Source of the DNA: Kribbella capetownensis
GTDB lineage: Bacteria > Actinomycetota > Actinomycetes > Propionibacteriales > Kribbellaceae
Length of the DNA stretch: 64,000 bases
Reading direction: 5' to 3'
NCBI RefSeq assembly: GCF_004331485.1
Contig: NZ_SJKD01000003.1
Coordinates: forward strand, 558,001 to 622,000
In this document: positions 27,937-37,374 of the stretch, piece after piece
How positions within the stretch are numbered: the first letter of the stretch is position 1
How the letters are laid out: the number at the start of each line of letters is the position of its first letter
Notes under the pieces: generated by a model
The model's input: the letters and a program-made list of their open reading frames with translations, nothing else
Told to the model about the DNA's origin: nothing
Database searches by the model: none
Position numbers and translations under genes: made by a program

Positions 27937-30900
27937 ATGGCGGCAGACACCCCGGGGACCCCATGGCGGCAGGTCCCGGCGCAAGTTGACTTCCCCGCGC
28001 TCGAGCGCGAGGTGCTCTCCCGGTGGGAGGAGCACGACCTCTTCGCCAAGAGCCTCGAGCAATCCGCCGGCGGACAACCGTGGACGTTCTTCGAGGGCCC
28101 GCCGACGGCGAACGGCATGCCCGGCACGCACCACATCGAGGCCCGCGTCTTCAAGGACGTGTTCCCGCGCTACCGGACCATGAACGGCTTCTGGGTCGAG
28201 CGCAAGGCCGGCTGGGACTGCCACGGCCTCCCGGTCGAGGTCGCGGTGGAGAAGGAACTCGGTTTCACCGGCAAGAACGACATCGAGGCGTACGGCATCG
28301 CCGCGTTCAACGCCAAGTGCCGCGAGTCGGTCCTGCGGCACGTCGAAGCGTTCGAGGACATGACCCGGCGGATGGGCTACTGGGTGGACCTGGAGCACCC
28401 GTACTGGACCATGGACGCGCCGTACGTGCAGTCGGTCTGGTGGTCGCTGAAGCAGATCCACGACAAGGGCCTGCTGGTCGAGGACTACCGCATCACGCCG
28501 TACTGCCCGCGCTGTGGCACCGGTCTGTCCGACCACGAGTTGGCGCAGGGCTACGAGACGGTCGTCGACCCCTCGGTCTACGTCCGCTTCCCGCTGACCT
28601 CCGGACCGCTGGCCGGTCAGGCGTCGCTGCTGGTCTGGACGACGACACCTTGGACGCTCGTTTCAAACACTGCTGTCGCAGTTCATCCCGACGTCGCGTA
28701 CGTCGTCGCCACCGACGGCACCGAGTCGCTCGTCGTGGCGGAGCCGCTGCTGGACCGGCTCGGTGAGGGCTGGACGGTGACCGGCCGGTACGTCGGTCGT
28801 GAGATGGAGCGCTGGACGTACCAGCGACCGTTCGAGCTGGTCGAGTTCCCGGAGCCGGCCCACTACGTCGTACTGGCCGAGTACGTCACCACCGAGGACG
28901 GCACCGGTCTGGTGCACCAGGCCCCAGCGTTCGGTGCGGACGACCTCGCGGTCAGCCGCGCATACGACCTGCCGGTCGTGAACCCGGTCGACAGCAACGG
29001 CCACTTCGCCGCGGACGTACCGCTGGTCAGCGGGCAGTTCTTCAAGAAGGCCGACGCGACCCTGGTCAAGGACCTCCAGGACCGCGGCCTGCTCTACAAG
29101 CACGTGCCGTACGAGCACCCGTATCCGCACTGCTGGCGGTGCCACACCCCGGTCATGTACTACGCCCTCCCGTCCTGGTACATCCGCACCACCCAGGTGA
29201 AGGACGCGCTGCTCCGGGAGAACGAGAAGACCAACTGGTACCCGGACTCGGTCAAGTGGGGGCGGTACGGCGACTGGCTGCGCAACAACATCGACTGGGC
29301 TGTCTCCCGATCCCGCTACTGGGGTACGCCGCTGCCGATCTGGCGCTGCGCCGACGACCACCAGGTGTGCGTCGGCTCGCTGGCCGAGCTCGGCGACCTG
29401 GCCGGACGCGATCTCAGCGAGACCGACCCGCACCGGCCGTACGTCGACGACATCACCTTCGCCTGCCCGACCTGCGGCGCGGAGTCCCGCCGGGTGCCCG
29501 AGGTGATCGACGCCTGGTACGACTCGGGCTCGATGCCGTTCGCGCAGTGGGGCTACCCGTGGGTCGAGGGCTCGAAGGAGAAGTTCGAGCAGACCTACCC
29601 GGCCGACTTCATCTCCGAGGCGATCGACCAGACCCGCGGCTGGTTCTACACGCTGATGGCGATCGGCACGCTGGTCTTCGACGAGTCGCCGTACCGCGAT
29701 GTCGTCTGCCTCGGCCACATCCTGGCCGAGGACGGCCGGAAGATGTCCAAGCACCTGGGCAACATCCTCGAACCGATCTCGCTGATGGACGACCACGGCG
29801 CGGACGCGGTGCGCTGGTTCATGGCCGCGTCCGGGTCGCCATGGAAGGCGCGCGGCATCGGGCCGAACGTGCTGAACGAGATCGTCCGGAAGGTGCTGCT
29901 CACCTATTGGAACACGGTCGCCTTCCACGCCCTGTACGCGCGGCTGGCCGACTGGTCCCCCACGGACGCGCCGCCGGTGGCCGAGCGATCGGTGCTGGAC
30001 CGCTGGCTGGTCGGCGAGACGCACCGGCTGGTCCGCGACGCGGACGAGGCGTACGCCGGCTACGACACGCAGAAGCTCGGCACGGCGATCGGCGGCTTCG
30101 TCGACGTGCTCTCGAACTGGTACGTCCGGCGTTCGCGCCGCCGGTTCTGGGCCGGTGACCGCGGCGCGCTGGCGACGCTGCACGAGACGCTCGAGACGCT
30201 GACCCAGGTGATGGCGCCGCTGACGCCGTTCGTCACCGAGTGGGTCTGGCAGGACGTGTTCCGTCCGGTCACGCCCGATCTGCCGGAGTCGGTGCACCTT
30301 TCGACGTTCCCGACGTACGACGAGAGCCTTATCGACGATGCACTCGCGCAACATGTGTCGATGGCGCGTCGCGTGGTCGAGCTCGGCCGGTCGGCGCGGG
30401 CGGAGGCCAAGGTGCGGACGCGCCAGCCGTTGTCGCGGGCCTTGGTCGGATCGGCCGCGATCGCTGACCTCTCGCCACAGTTGCTGCGGGAGATCGCCGA
30501 CGAGCTCAACGTGGGTTCGGTCGAACCGCTGTCGTCGGCCGGCGCGGACCTGGTCGAGTTCTCCGCGAAGGGCAACTTCCGCGAGCTCGGCAAGCGGTTC
30601 GCCAAGCAGACCCCGGTGGTCGCCGCCGCGATCGCCGCGGCTGACGCCGCCGCCCTGGCCGCCGCCCTGAAGGAGTCGGGTACGGCGACCGTCGTGGTGG
30701 ACGGCGAGAACGTCGAGGTCGGCGAGTCGGAGGTACTGCTGTCGGAGCGGCCGCGCGAAGGCTGGTCCGTGGTGAACGAGCAGGGCGAAACCGTTGCCCT
30801 CGACCTCGAGGTCACGCCGGAGCTCAAGCAGGCCGGTCTGGCCCGTGAGGTGATCCGGACCCTGCAGGAGGCCCGGAAGAACGCCGGCCTCGAGGTCTCG

Positions 30901-31089
30901 GACCGGGTCAAGGTCTGGCTCACGTCGACGGACACCGAACTGACCGATGCCCTCGGCAAGCACGGTGACGAGATCGCCCGCGAGGTACTGGCGGTCGAAC
31001 TCGCGCACTCGGCCCCGACGGAGTCGGCGGATGTTGCTACCGGCACCGAAGAGGAACTGCAACTGACCTACTGGCTGGCCAAGGCGTGA
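27937..31089 (+). CDS. ileS: Isoleucyl-tRNA synthetase
   Basis: Charges tRNA-Ile with isoleucine; class Ia, 1050 aa. The HIGH motif is the variant GTHH (63-66) in GPPTANGMPGTHHIEAR, and the KMSK loop is in DGRKMSKHLGN near residue 602. CP1 editing domain, zinc-type cysteine pairs (CPRCGTG; CPTCG) and a C-terminal anticodon domain follow. The sequence style matches the Streptomyces-type enzyme. I start it at ATG 27937, behind the T-box sequestered ribosome site; an open frame continues upstream through the T-box and should not be used. Its stop is one base from that of the convergent MarR gene. Confidence 0.96.
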   Translation: MAADTPGTPWRQVPAQVDFPALEREVLSRWEEHDLFAKSLEQSAGGQPWTFFEGPPTANGMPGTHHIEARVFKDVFPRYRTMNGFWVERKAGWDCHGLPVEVAVEKELGFTGKNDIEAYGIAAFNAKCRESVLRHVEAFEDMTRRMGYWVDLEHPYWTMDAPYVQSVWWSLKQIHDKGLLVEDYRITPYCPRCGTGLSDHELAQGYETVVDPSVYVRFPLTSGPLAGQASLLVWTTTPWTLVSNTAVAVHPDVAYVVATDGTESLVVAEPLLDRLGEGWTVTGRYVGREMERWTYQRPFELVEFPEPAHYVVLAEYVTTEDGTGLVHQAPAFGADDLAVSRAYDLPVVNPVDSNGHFAADVPLVSGQFFKKADATLVKDLQDRGLLYKHVPYEHPYPHCWRCHTPVMYYALPSWYIRTTQVKDALLRENEKTNWYPDSVKWGRYGDWLRNNIDWAVSRSRYWGTPLPIWRCADDHQVCVGSLAELGDLAGRDLSETDPHRPYVDDITFACPTCGAESRRVPEVIDAWYDSGSMPFAQWGYPWVEGSKEKFEQTYPADFISEAIDQTRGWFYTLMAIGTLVFDESPYRDVVCLGHILAEDGRKMSKHLGNILEPISLMDDHGADAVRWFMAASGSPWKARGIGPNVLNEIVRKVLLTYWNTVAFHALYARLADWSPTDAPPVAERSVLDRWLVGETHRLVRDADEAYAGYDTQKLGTAIGGFVDVLSNWYVRRSRRRFWAGDRGALATLHETLETLTQVMAPLTPFVTEWVWQDVFRPVTPDLPESVHLSTFPTYDESLIDDALAQHVSMARRVVELGRSARAEAKVRTRQPLSRALVGSAAIADLSPQLLREIADELNVGSVEPLSSAGADLVEFSAKGNFRELGKRFAKQTPVVAAAIAAADAAALAAALKESGTATVVVDGENVEVGESEVLLSERPREGWSVVNEQGETVALDLEVTPELKQAGLAREVIRTLQEARKNAGLEVSDRVKVWLTSTDTELTDALGKHGDEIAREVLAVELAHSAPTESADVATGTEEELQLTYWLAKA

Positions 31090-31090
31090 G

Positions 31091-31567
31091 CTAACGGGGC
31101 GGACGGACGGCGCGGGCCCGGATCGACGGGCTCGCGCCGAGCCGTTTGATCGTGTCGACCAGCAGCAGCCGCGCGGCCTCGACCCGTTCGTCCCCGAAAG
31201 CTTGACGAAGTTCTGACTCCAGCGCCGCCCGCTGCCGCCGGGCCGCGCCGATCACGGCCTGTCCGCGGTGGGTGAGGACGACGTTGCGGGCGCGTGCGTC
31301 GGCCGGATCCGGCTCACGGCTCAGGTAGCCGCGCTTCTCCAGGTCCACGACCGACTTGGAGGCGGCTTGCTGCGTGACGCCGAGGCGCTCGGCCAGTGTG
31401 CTGATCGTCACCGGGCCGGCGACCAGATGCTGGAACACCACGCCGTCGGCGAAGCGCGCATCCGCGAAGCCGTCGGCGGCCAGCCTGCGCTGGAGTTCGT
31501 CCGCCAGTGCCCAGCCGGCGAACAGCGAGGCGAGCGAGAGGTCCGCACCGGCCGGGTCGAATTCCAT
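31091..31567 (-). CDS. MarR-family transcriptional regulator
   Basis: 158-aa winged-helix regulator: recognition region VTISTLAERLGVTQQAASKSVVDLEKRGYL, then a wing with REPDPADARARNVVLTHRG, flanked by dimerisation helices. I start it at ATG 31567; a longer frame from 31600 would run back through an operator. No clear ribosome site precedes it, so a leaderless or weakly initiated message is possible. It is divergent from a PPOX-family gene, and two matching palindromes lie between them, a typical autoregulated arrangement. Confidence 0.87.
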   Translation of the reverse strand: MEFDPAGADLSLASLFAGWALADELQRRLAADGFADARFADGVVFQHLVAGPVTISTLAERLGVTQQAASKSVVDLEKRGYLSREPDPADARARNVVLTHRGQAVIGAARRQRAALESELRQAFGDERVEAARLLLVDTIKRLGASPSIRARAVRPPR

Positions 31568-31578
31568 GTCGCGAACTA

Positions 31579-31622
31579 TACAACCCTGGTTGTGTATCAC
31601 TTAACCTACAACCATGGTTGTG
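31579..31622. promoter_or_regulatory. Two repeated MarR-type operator palindromes
   Basis: TACAACCCTGGTTGTG (31579-31594) and TACAACCATGGTTGTG (31607-31622) differ at one central base and start 28 bases apart, nearly three helical turns, so two dimers could bind the same face. Both are inverted repeats (ACAACC/GGTTGT). The second contains the ATG of the divergent PPOX-like gene, so binding would block its start directly. The MarR product is the obvious binder. Confidence 0.78.
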
Positions 31623-32068
31623 CAAAAGGAGTTTCTGGACCGTGCGCACCGGATCGTGTGGTGCACCGTCGCGACCGTCGGCCCGGGTCAGCGGCCGCGG
31701 ACCCGCATCCTGCATCCGGTGTGGGAACTGGCGGATGAGCTGACCGGGTGGATCGTCACGCGGGCGACGCCGGTGAAGGTGCGACACCTTGCCTACAGCC
31801 CGTATCTGAGCTGCAGCTACTGGGAGCCCGGTCATGAGGTGGCAGTCGCGGACTGCCGCGCGGAGTGGATCGCCGATGTGGCGACCCGGCAACGAGCCTG
31901 GGAGCTTACCGGGGCGAGCCGGCACCGCTCGGCTACGACTTCTGGAGTGTGTTCCCCGACGGCCCGGCCGGGGAATCGCCCTCGCTGCTACGGCTGACGC
32001 CGTACCGGCTGCGGCTCACCGATGTCGAGACACTCAGTGGCCGGAAGGATCCGCTTGCCTGGCCCTGA
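31614..32068 (+). pseudogene. Pyridoxamine 5'-phosphate oxidase-family protein, frameshifted
   Basis: Split-barrel flavin-binding protein (PPOX/FMN-binding family) broken by a one-base loss near 31905. The first frame gives FLDRAHRIVWCTVATVG, RTRILHPVWEL and LSCSYWEPGHEVAVADCRAEW, as in intact actinobacterial members. After WEL, homology continues in another frame with YRGEPAPLGYDFWSVFPDG and LLRLTPYRLRL up to the stop at 32068. Read in one frame the protein would end early with unrelated residues at 31997. It is either a recent pseudogene or a sequencing error. The start ATG lies inside a MarR operator with no ribosome site, so a leaderless message is likely. Confidence 0.72.
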
Positions 32069-32117
32069 CACCCTGTCACCACGAAGGGACGGTGTGTCAG
32101 AAGTGGCCAGACATGCC

Positions 32118-32152
32118 GAAGAGGCGGTGCCGCCGGAAAGCACCGCCTCTTC
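32118..32152. terminator. Strong terminator hairpin between PPOX-like gene and wag31
   Basis: Perfect 13-base stem, GAAGAGGCGGTGC with GCACCGCCTCTTC, around a 9-base loop. On the plus strand it is followed by TTTCTTT, giving intrinsic termination for the PPOX-like gene. It also lies 12 bases after the wag31 stop on the minus strand, so it should serve both. Confidence 0.85.
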
Positions 32153-32163
32153 TCGAGGTTTCT

Positions 32164-32925
32164 TTAGACGCCGTGACCGTGAGCCTGGGCGCGAGCCTCC
32201 GGGCGGAAGCCGTTGCGCGGGCTGAGCGTGTCGTCGCCGTTCCCGAGCGCCTTGAGCTGCTCGGTGAAGTACGTCTTCAGCCGGCTGCGGTACTCGCGCT
32301 CGTAGGCGTGCAGGTCGTCGATCGTGCGTTCGAGCTGACCCTTCTGCTTCTCCAGCGTGCCGAGCATCTGGGCGCGGCGCTCGGCGATCTCGCCGTCCAG
32401 CTTCTCGGCGCGGGCACGAGCCTCGCCGGTCATCCGGTCGGCCTTGCCACGCGCCTCGTTCTCCAGCCGCTCGGCCTTGGCGCGGGCCTCGCCGATGATC
32501 TTGTCGGCGGTGTCCTTCGCCTCCTGGACCAGGTCGTCGGAGTGCTTGGTCGCCATTTCCAGCAGCCGCACGGCGGAGCTGGACGCGTCCCCGACAGTGC
32601 CTGCTGCCGCAGCAGCCCCCGCAGCCGCTACAGCGGGCACCACGGGTGGCTTCTCCTCCGGCTTCTCGACCACGACCGGGGGCTTGGGCTGCTGCACGAC
32701 AGGCGGCAGCGCAGCGGTCTGGTCGACGACCGGCCGCTCCTGTCCCGCGCCTGCGCGCTGAGCCGCCGCGAGCTTGGCCCGCAGCTCCTCGTTCTCGGCG
32801 AGAAGTCGCTCGAGCTCGGCCTCCACCTCGTCGAGGAAGGAGTCGACCTCTGTGACGTCGTAGCCCTCCCGTAGTCGGACGGGCGTGAATTGCTTCGAGC
32901 GGACGTCATCCGGCGTCAGCGGCAT
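32164..32925 (-). CDS. wag31: Polar growth/cell-division protein Wag31 (DivIVA)
   Basis: Membrane-curvature-sensing coiled-coil scaffold that gathers at poles and septa and directs wall synthesis in actinobacteria. 253 aa: the N-terminal DivIVA membrane-binding domain (LTPDDVRSKQFTPVRLREGYDVTEVDSFLDEV..., about 3-33) leads into a short coiled coil, a Pro/Val/Ala-rich linker (about 68-115), then a long coiled coil of charged repeats (about 120-230). Last gene of the dcw cluster; 247 bases separate it from yggT, so it probably also has its own promoter. Confidence 0.95.
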   Translation of the reverse strand: MPLTPDDVRSKQFTPVRLREGYDVTEVDSFLDEVEAELERLLAENEELRAKLAAAQRAGAGQERPVVDQTAALPPVVQQPKPPVVVEKPEEKPPVVPAVAAAGAAAAAGTVGDASSSAVRLLEMATKHSDDLVQEAKDTADKIIGEARAKAERLENEARGKADRMTGEARARAEKLDGEIAERRAQMLGTLEKQKGQLERTIDDLHAYEREYRSRLKTYFTEQLKALGNGDDTLSPRNGFRPEARAQAHGHGV

Positions 32926-33172
32926 CTTTCACCTCGTTTGTCTGTGTCTTGGCGGAGTCCCCGTGGCCTTCACCCCGGCGACTCAGTAGATCACGTTATC
33001 GCTTCGTTGTGTTCTGACGGAATCCGGGCGGGCGATAACGCTCCACTGCCCCCGCGGAGCGGCTCGACAACTCAGCCGTTTCGTCGAGACTCTACCTACC
33101 CAGTCCCCGGCGTCCTCACCCTCGGACCCGGCAGAACCTCCGCCGGTTCCCTGTCCGTCCCGATCCGCTGGG

Positions 33173-33478
33173 TCACAGCGATCCGAGCGCGGTCGAGTTG
33201 ATCGACATCGCCACGGAGACGATCACGAACAGCATCAGCATGGACAGGTCGATCCGGATCCCGCCGGCCCCGATCGGGGGCAGGATCCGCCGGAGCGGGC
33301 GCAGGAACGGATCGGTGACCGAGTAGATCAGTTCGAACAACAGCAGCAGCGGGCCTTTCGGGTGCCACTGCGGCGCGAACATGACGATCAGACTGAGTAC
33401 GAACCGCGCCACCAGCACCAGGAAGAAGGCGAGCAGCACCCAGTACAGAACACTGAGGACGAGCGCTAGAGCAACCAT
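33173..33478 (-). CDS. YggT-family membrane protein
   Basis: 101-aa protein with two transmembrane segments (about 4-30 and 76-95) and the YggT signature SVTDPFLRPLRRILPPIGAGGIRIDLS between them. YggT proteins sit between sepF and divIVA in many Gram-positive dcw clusters; they have been linked to osmotic tolerance and placement of wall machinery, but no biochemical role is fixed. On the same strand as sepF, 38 bases downstream. Confidence 0.9.
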   Translation of the reverse strand: MVALALVLSVLYWVLLAFFLVLVARFVLSLIVMFAPQWHPKGPLLLLFELIYSVTDPFLRPLRRILPPIGAGGIRIDLSMLMLFVIVSVAMSINSTALGSL

Positions 33479-33516
33479 GTCGTCAATGAGTGTAGAAGAC
33501 CGGCGAAGGGTTCGGG

Positions 33517-34083
33517 TCAGCTCTGGTTGTAGAACCCGTCCGCGGCGATCTTCTCCTTCTCCTCGGCGGCCACCGTCACATTCGGCGGGCAGACCAGGAA
33601 CACCTTGGTGGTGATCCGCTCGATCGAACCACGGCAGCAGAAGATCAGCCCGGCGGCGAAATCGACCAGCCGCTTGGCATCTGCGTGGTCCATCTCGGTC
33701 AGGTTCATGATGACGGGCGTGCCGTCACGGAAGTGCTCACCGATGACTCGCGCCTCGTTGTAGCTGCGCGGGTGCACGGTGGTGATGCGGGCCAACTCGG
33801 TAACCTCCGGGGACGGTGCGACACCACGTCGATCTGGAAACTTGCTCACCGTTGCGCCCTGCTCCTCGCGACCCGAGTGTGACTGCGACTCGGTCCGGGA
33901 TTCACGGGCTTCGCGGCTCTCCCGGCCGGCGGGCACCGGCTCGGGCTCGTGGGACTCCCCGTCGACGGCTTCGTCGTCGTACTCTTCGTAGTCGTCGTAC
34001 TCGTCGTCGTAGCGAGCGTTGTAGCGCTCCCCGTCCTCGACCAAGCCGAGGTACACACCCATCTTGCGCAGTGCGCCGCTCAT
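33517..34083 (-). CDS. sepF: Cell-division protein SepF
   Basis: Membrane anchor and bundler of FtsZ filaments, used in place of FtsA/ZipA in actinobacteria. 188 aa: N-terminal amphipathic helix ([17 protein letters not shown]), an acidic Tyr/Asp-rich linker ([14 protein letters not shown], about 23-36) and the C-terminal SepF fold ([20 protein letters not shown] ... [19 protein letters not shown]). Start ATG 34083 follows GGAGGG. The upstream yggS ends 72 bases before. Confidence 0.94.
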   Translation of the reverse strand: MSGALRKMGVYLGLVEDGERYNARYDDEYDDYEEYDDEAVDGESHEPEPVPAGRESREARESRTESQSHSGREEQGATVSKFPDRRGVAPSPEVTELARITTVHPRSYNEARVIGEHFRDGTPVIMNLTEMDHADAKRLVDFAAGLIFCCRGSIERITTKVFLVCPPNVTVAAEEKEKIAADGFYNQS

Positions 34084-34154
34084 GGCCCTCCAGCCCCTCG
34101 ATCCCGGTTCGACGACAACGGTGAGCAGGAAGCAAAACCTGCTCGATGTCGACA

Positions 34155-34868
34155 CTAACCGAGTGGAGGACGCGTACCGAGTAAGGCGCGCCCGAGCCGG
34201 ACGTGTGTCGCGCCGCGCCTGATCGCGGCCTCCAGATCGCCCGTCATCCCGGCCGAGATCCAGTCCGCGCCGGGGTGTTCGGAGCGTAGCCGCGACGCTA
34301 CTTCTTGCAGCCCGGCGAAGGCTTCGTCCGAGTCCGATCCGAGCGGCGCGACGGCCATCACGCCACCCAACTCCAGCCCGTCCGCGGACGCGACCTCGGC
34401 GGCCAGATCCGGTACGGCGTCCGGCGCGACGCCACCCCGCTCGGCGCCGGTCGCGGCCTCACTCGATCCGTACGACGCCAGGCTCACCTGGAGCAGGCAG
34501 CGAAGGGTCTTCTCCTCGGCGACAGCGGCCTTCGACAACGCGACCACCAGTGACGACCGGTCCACGGAGTGCACGATCGACGCGTTTCGGGCGACCGAGC
34601 GGGCCTTCTTCGACTGCAGTTGCCCGACGAAGTGCCACGTCAGCTCCGGGCAGTCCGGCGCCTTCGCCCTGAGCTCCTGCTCGCGGTTCTCCCCCACGTC
34701 CCGGATCCCGAGGGCCGCCAGCGCCCGTACGTCGCTGACTGGGAAGGTTTTGGTGATCGCGACGAGGGTGACCTCGTCCGGAGACCTCCCGGCCGCCTGG
34801 CAGGCCTTCTCGATCCGCTCCCGGACCTGCTGCAGACTGCTCCGCAGTTCGTCGGCGCGTGTGCTCAT
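34155..34868 (-). CDS. YggS-family PLP homeostasis protein
   Basis: 237-aa TIM-barrel protein (alanine racemase N-domain fold, PLPBP/YggS) that binds pyridoxal phosphate and maintains cofactor and amino-acid balance, without known catalysis. PLP lysine is Lys40 in VAITKTFP; other family blocks are [25 protein letters not shown] and the phosphate-site ending [16 protein letters not shown] [15 protein letters not shown]. The ATG at 34868 overlaps the pgeF stop by four bases; a longer frame would add 30 unrelated residues. Confidence 0.93.
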   Translation of the reverse strand: MSTRADELRSSLQQVRERIEKACQAAGRSPDEVTLVAITKTFPVSDVRALAALGIRDVGENREQELRAKAPDCPELTWHFVGQLQSKKARSVARNASIVHSVDRSSLVVALSKAAVAEEKTLRCLLQVSLASYGSSEAATGAERGGVAPDAVPDLAAEVASADGLELGGVMAVAPLGSDSDEAFAGLQEVASRLRSEHPGADWISAGMTGDLEAAIRRGATHVRLGRALLGTRPPLG

Positions 34869-35596
34869 TCCGCTGCCAGCTTGACCAGACCGGCCAGCCG
34901 CCCGCTGACCTTGCCTTCGCGCCGGTACGAGTAGAGGTTGTCCGACTCGATCGTGCATGCGGTCGCGTCGATCACCTCGACCCCGAGCTCGGCCAGCTGC
35001 GACTTCACCCCGGCGGCCACGTCGATGGCCGGCGTACCCCAGCTGGTCTCGGAGTACGACGCCGGCACCCGCTCCGCGATCTCGGCCCGCATCTCCGCAG
35101 GTACCTCATAACACTTCCCACACGCATGCGGCCCGAGTACGGCGGTGATGTTCCGGGCACCGAGGTCACGCATCGCCTCGACGGTCGCCGGTACGACGCC
35201 GGCGTACATCCCCGGGCGTCCGGAGTGGGCGGCACCGATCACGCGCTGCTCGGAGTCGGCCAGCAGAACCGGGAGACAGTCAGCGGCACGGACAGCGAGC
35301 ACCACATCGGACCTGGTCGTGACGATCGCATCCGCGGTCGGCGTCGGATCGGCAGGCAGTACGTCGCCGGGCCGGACCACGTGAACGTCGCGACCGTGGA
35401 CCTGGCTGACCCGGACCACGGCCTCCGGCTCGACGCCGAAGGCTTCCGCGACCCGGCGGAAGTTCTCCGCGATCAGCTCCGGATCCTCCCCCGACCCGCC
35501 GAGGTTCAGTTCGCCGTACGGCGCTGTGCTCACGCCGCCGAAGCGGTCGGTGACGGCGAAGCGGGCAGCGGAGTGAACCTCGTCGTAGCTGAACAC
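34865..35596 (-). CDS. pgeF: Peptidoglycan editing factor PgeF (YfiH/laccase-domain)
   Basis: 243-aa cytoplasmic protein of the former polyphenol-oxidase (DUF152/YfiH) family; characterised homologues remove wrongly added L-Ser from UDP-MurNAc. The zinc-type His/Cys/His set is visible: VSQVHGRDVHVV, RAADCLPVLL and GAAHSGRPGM. It sits right after ftsZ, the conserved actinobacterial position, and overlaps yggS. The start is uncertain: GTG 35596 or TTG 35602, neither with a strong ribosome site. Confidence 0.9.
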   Translation of the reverse strand: MFSYDEVHSAARFAVTDRFGGVSTAPYGELNLGGSGEDPELIAENFRRVAEAFGVEPEAVVRVSQVHGRDVHVVRPGDVLPADPTPTADAIVTTRSDVVLAVRAADCLPVLLADSEQRVIGAAHSGRPGMYAGVVPATVEAMRDLGARNITAVLGPHACGKCYEVPAEMRAEIAERVPASYSETSWGTPAIDVAAGVKSQLAELGVEVIDATACTIESDNLYSYRREGKVSGRLAGLVKLAAE

Positions 35597-35624
35597 GAAC
35601 AAAGGCTACCGGCCCGGACGCTCC

Positions 35625-37214
35625 TTACTTCAGGAAGTCCGGGATGTCGAGGTCCTCTTCCGGCTCCGGCTTGCGCACCGGGCGGGCCGGGGCGGGCTGC
35701 GAGGAGGTGGAACCGGACGACGAACCGCCGGCCGGCGAGTTGCTCGGACCGTTGGTCGGCCACGAGTGCGGCGAGGTCGGAGTGGCCGGCGTGTGCGGCG
35801 CGGGCTGCGACGGCACGGTGCGAACCGGGTCACCGGACTGCGGGCGCGCCGAGTTGGTCGTGCCCGCTCCCGGACGGCCCTCGGTCGGGGCCGGCACCGG
35901 GACGGTGTCGTCGGTGGGAGCCGGCGGAGTCGTGGCCTGGCCTGGGGCGCCCGAGGCCGGCTGAGCCGGGCCGCCGTTCTGCCCCGCGCTGCCCTGCCCG
36001 GACCCGGCCTGCCCCGGCGCGCCCTGTCCTGTCGAGCCTTGTCCCGTCGAGCCCTGACCCGCGGCCGGCTGACCGGCTGCGGACTGGCCGGCGCCAGGCT
36101 GACCTGCCGGCGGCTGACCCGGCTGACCGGTCGCGGGCTGACCAGCCTGCTGACCGCTCTGGGCCGGCGGGTTCGTCGTCCCGGACATCGGGGCCGAGTA
36201 CGTCTCGGTGGCCGGACGGGTGGTCTGCGGGCGGGCCGAGTTCATCGCCTGCTCGCGGCGCTTCGGCATGCCGCCGTCGAACCCGGCCGCGATCACGGTG
36301 ACCCGCACCTCGTCACCGAGCGCATCGTCGATGACCGCACCGAAGATGATGTTGGCGTCCGTGTGCGCGGACTCCGAGACCAGTTGGGCGGCCTCGTTGA
36401 TCTCGAACAGGCCCAGGTCGGAGCCGCCGGCGATCGACAGCAGGACGCCGTGCGCACCCTCGATACTTGCCTCAAGCAACGGAGACGAGATGGCCGCCTC
36501 GGCCGCCGCGACCGCGCGGTCCTCGCCGCGGGACGAGCCGATGCCCATCAGTGCGGACCCGGCGTTCGACATGACTGCCTTGACGTCGGCGAAGTCCACG
36601 TTGATCAGGCCGGGCGTGGTGATCAGGTCGGTGATGCCGGAAACACCCTGCAGCAGCACCTGGTCGGCCTGCTTGAACGCGTCCAGCACGGACACGGCGC
36701 GGTCGGAGATCGTCAGCAGCCGGTCGTTCGGGATCACGATCAGCGTGTCGACCTCCTCGCGGAGGGTGCTGATGCCGTCCTCGGCCTGGGTCGCGCGGCG
36801 CTTGCCCTCGAACGAGAACGGCCGCGTCACCACACCGATGGTCAGGGCGCCGAGCGAACGGGCGATCCGGGCCACGACGGGTGCGCCGCCGGTACCGGTG
36901 CCGCCGCCCTCGCCGGCGGTGACGAAGACCATGTCGGCGCCCTTGAGCGCCTCCTCGATCTCCTCTGCGTGGTCCTCGGCGGCCTTCTGCCCGATCGCCG
37001 GGTTCGCGCCGGCGCCGAGGCCCCGGGTCTCCTCCCGGCCGATGTCGAGCTTGACGTCCGCGTCGCTCATCAGCAACGCCTGCGCGTCGGTGTTGATGGC
37101 GATGAACTCAACGCCCTTCAGACCGTGCTCGATCATTCGGTTGACGGCGTTCACGCCGCCTCCGCCGATGCCGACGACCTTGATGAGTGCCAGGTAGTTC
37201 TGCGGTGCCGCCAC
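35625..37214 (-). CDS. ftsZ: Cell-division GTPase FtsZ with very long disordered linker
   Basis: Tubulin homologue that forms the Z-ring. 529 aa, against about 400 in Streptomyces. Globular GTPase domain to about residue 318: [12 protein letters not shown] (17-28), tubulin signature GGGTGTG (103-109), T7 loop [15 protein letters not shown] (205-219). The conserved C-terminal peptide DLDIPDFLK closes the protein. Between them lies a ~195-residue linker rich in Gly, Gln, Pro, Ser and Thr with repeated GQP/AGQ/STGQG units. Start GTG 37214 gives the family N-terminus. The 160-base gap to ftsQ is AT-rich for this region and should hold ftsZ promoters. Confidence 0.97.
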   Translation of the reverse strand: MAAPQNYLALIKVVGIGGGGVNAVNRMIEHGLKGVEFIAINTDAQALLMSDADVKLDIGREETRGLGAGANPAIGQKAAEDHAEEIEEALKGADMVFVTAGEGGGTGTGGAPVVARIARSLGALTIGVVTRPFSFEGKRRATQAEDGISTLREEVDTLIVIPNDRLLTISDRAVSVLDAFKQADQVLLQGVSGITDLITTPGLINVDFADVKAVMSNAGSALMGIGSSRGEDRAVAAAEAAISSPLLEASIEGAHGVLLSIAGGSDLGLFEINEAAQLVSESAHTDANIIFGAVIDDALGDEVRVTVIAAGFDGGMPKRREQAMNSARPQTTRPATETYSAPMSGTTNPPAQSGQQAGQPATGQPGQPPAGQPGAGQSAAGQPAAGQGSTGQGSTGQGAPGQAGSGQGSAGQNGGPAQPASGAPGQATTPPAPTDDTVPVPAPTEGRPGAGTTNSARPQSGDPVRTVPSQPAPHTPATPTSPHSWPTNGPSNSPAGGSSSGSTSSQPAPARPVRKPEPEEDLDIPDFLK

Positions 37215-37374
37215 GTCCGCGCCTCTCGCCTCGTTCGTTTCCCGTTGTCCAGCGAAAAGACTGAACCTCAAGTGAATGCTTAGACTTATGTCAACTTTAG
37301 ATTACGACGCACGGTACGGGACGCTTCCGACCAAAGTCCACGCGCCTCGCCGCACTGTCCCGTGATGTGATCCG

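Noticed and set aside
35985..36170. Short tandem repeats read as a DNA minisatellite
   Set aside because: They encode the GQP/AGQ repeats of the FtsZ linker in frame, so they are treated as protein low complexity rather than a separate DNA element.
37281..37306. TTGACA and TAATCT as a sigma-70-type promoter for ftsZ
   Set aside because: TTGACA (minus strand, 37294-37289) has no acceptable -10 at 16-18 bases, and TAATCT lies on the wrong side of it. A promoter is likely in the gap, but I cannot place it.
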